From Brevinematales bacterium (GTDB taxonomy: Bacteria > Spirochaetota > Brevinematia > Brevinematales > Thermospiraceae), in the NCBI GenBank assembly GCA_026417555.1, contig JAOADA010000001.1, positions 22,195 to 86,194 on the forward strand: a stretch of DNA of 64,000 nucleotides, in the 5' to 3' direction. The notes under the pieces were generated by a model. It was not told where the DNA came from and did not search any database. It was given only the letters and a program-made list of their open reading frames with translations. Both the position numbers and the translations under genes were made by a program. Below, one piece after another: positions 63,585 to 64,000 of this stretch (positions within the stretch are counted from its first letter, which is position 1; every line of letters starts with the position of its first letter).

Positions 63585-64000
63585 ATGAGGGTAGCCATTC
63601 TTGGTGGTGGAGGGTGGGGAACGGCACTTGCCCTTCAGATTCGAAGAAACCATGAGGTGCATATCTGGTCCTATGATGCCAAAGAGGCGGAACTTTTCAA
63701 TACCCAACGGGAGAATGTGTACTATCTTCCTGGTGTTAAGCTTCCTGAGGATATTGTGTTTACAACGGACGAGGCAATTGTCGAGGGGGCAGAGATTGTT
63801 GTTTTTGTGACCCCCTCAAAATTTTTTCGATCGGTGGTCAAACGGTTTGCCCCCAGAATAACCCCTTCTCAGGTGGTGGTGAGTGCAACAAAGGGGCTTG
63901 AGTTTCCCTCAGAGAAACGGATGACGGAAATCCTGGAAGAAGAACTCCCTGGTTGCAAGAAAATTGTGGCTCTTTCTGGGCCTACGCATGCTGAAGAGGT
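63585..64000 (+). CDS. gpsA: Glycerol-3-phosphate dehydrogenase, 5' part
   Basis: The gene runs off the window. The 138 codons present start at ATG 63585 (MRVAILGGGGWGTALA), with the NAD-binding glycine motif. WSYDAKEAELF, NVYYLPGVKLP, VVFVTPSKFF and SATKGLE are the family blocks, and LSGPTHAEEV closes the visible part. The enzyme makes glycerol-3-phosphate for phospholipids. It is in the same transcript as gatB. Confidence 0.95.
   Translation, partial: MRVAILGGGGWGTALALQIRRNHEVHIWSYDAKEAELFNTQRENVYYLPGVKLPEDIVFTTDEAIVEGAEIVVFVTPSKFFRSVVKRFAPRITPSQVVVSATKGLEFPSEKRMTEILEEELPGCKKIVALSGPTHAEE

Overview
The window is about 64 kb of a spirochaete chromosome. The evidence is a FlaB-type flagellin core protein, a flgB-flgC-fliE-fliF-fliG-fliH-fliI motility operon, a very large chemotaxis operon, many lipoproteins and outer-membrane beta-barrel candidates, and conserved proteins of unknown function. 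An anaerobic (class III) ribonucleotide reductase suggests an anaerobe or facultative anaerobe. I cannot name the species. Recognisable promoters share one form, TTGNNN-17-TATAAT, and they occur at precise spacing throughout.

Layout. 1-4.5 kb: dnaE (minus), tRNA-Thr (plus), nrdG (minus). 4.3-6.6 kb: nrdD, whose glycyl-radical tail lies in a separate short frame; the junction looks like either a split enzyme or a +1 frameshift site. 7-10.4 kb: an unknown conserved-looking protein and a parvulin lipoprotein. 10.7-16.0 kb: a tandem duplication (2,796 bp period) of a pair of secreted, probably outer-membrane genes, with a stranded cheY tail between the copies. 16.0-28.4 kb: a 12-gene chemotaxis operon on the minus strand (receiver, cheA, two receptors, cheW, cheR, cheB, cheD, receiver, cheX-like, a membrane receptor-like/CheZ-motif hybrid, cheY). 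28.7-35.5 kb: the flagellar basal-body/export operon on the plus strand. 35.5-37.4 kb: a small membrane protein, pncC (cinA C-terminal type) and flaB. 37.6-40.7 kb: tmRNA, followed by a small TPR protein, a DOMON protein and outer-membrane protein candidates. 40.7-47.3 kb: carA-rarA-MBL hydrolase and gltX-dxr-rsmG. 47.8-50.5 kb: purS, a stand-alone histidine-kinase-type ATPase and a PEGA lipoprotein. 50.5-52.1 kb: queE, a SanA/YdcF-like protein and three tRNAs (fMet, Met, Asp). 52.3-54.7 kb: a second stand-alone ATPase, an OmpA-family protein, a PycTM-like membrane protein and an overlapping macrodomain gene. 54.7-59 kb: a 7TM-PAS-PAS-GAF sensor without an output domain, and purL. 59-64 kb: a PpiD-like chaperone, an FAD oxidoreductase, gatB and the start of gpsA.

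How it works together. The chemotaxis operon encodes receptors, the kinase-coupling complex, the adaptation enzymes (CheR, CheB, CheD), the CheY receiver and two kinds of candidate CheY phosphatase; its output would act on the FliG-containing motor encoded next door. The flagellin gene has a sigma-28-type promoter and a leader hairpin that matches the CsrA consensus. The divergent tmRNA has a housekeeping promoter and a second promoter-like sequence that matches sigma-28. The points most worth a second look are the nrdD junction, the CsrA-type flaB leader, the sigma-28 motif before tmRNA, the PycTM/macrodomain pair, the receptor-like/CheZ hybrid, and the homogenised tandem duplication.
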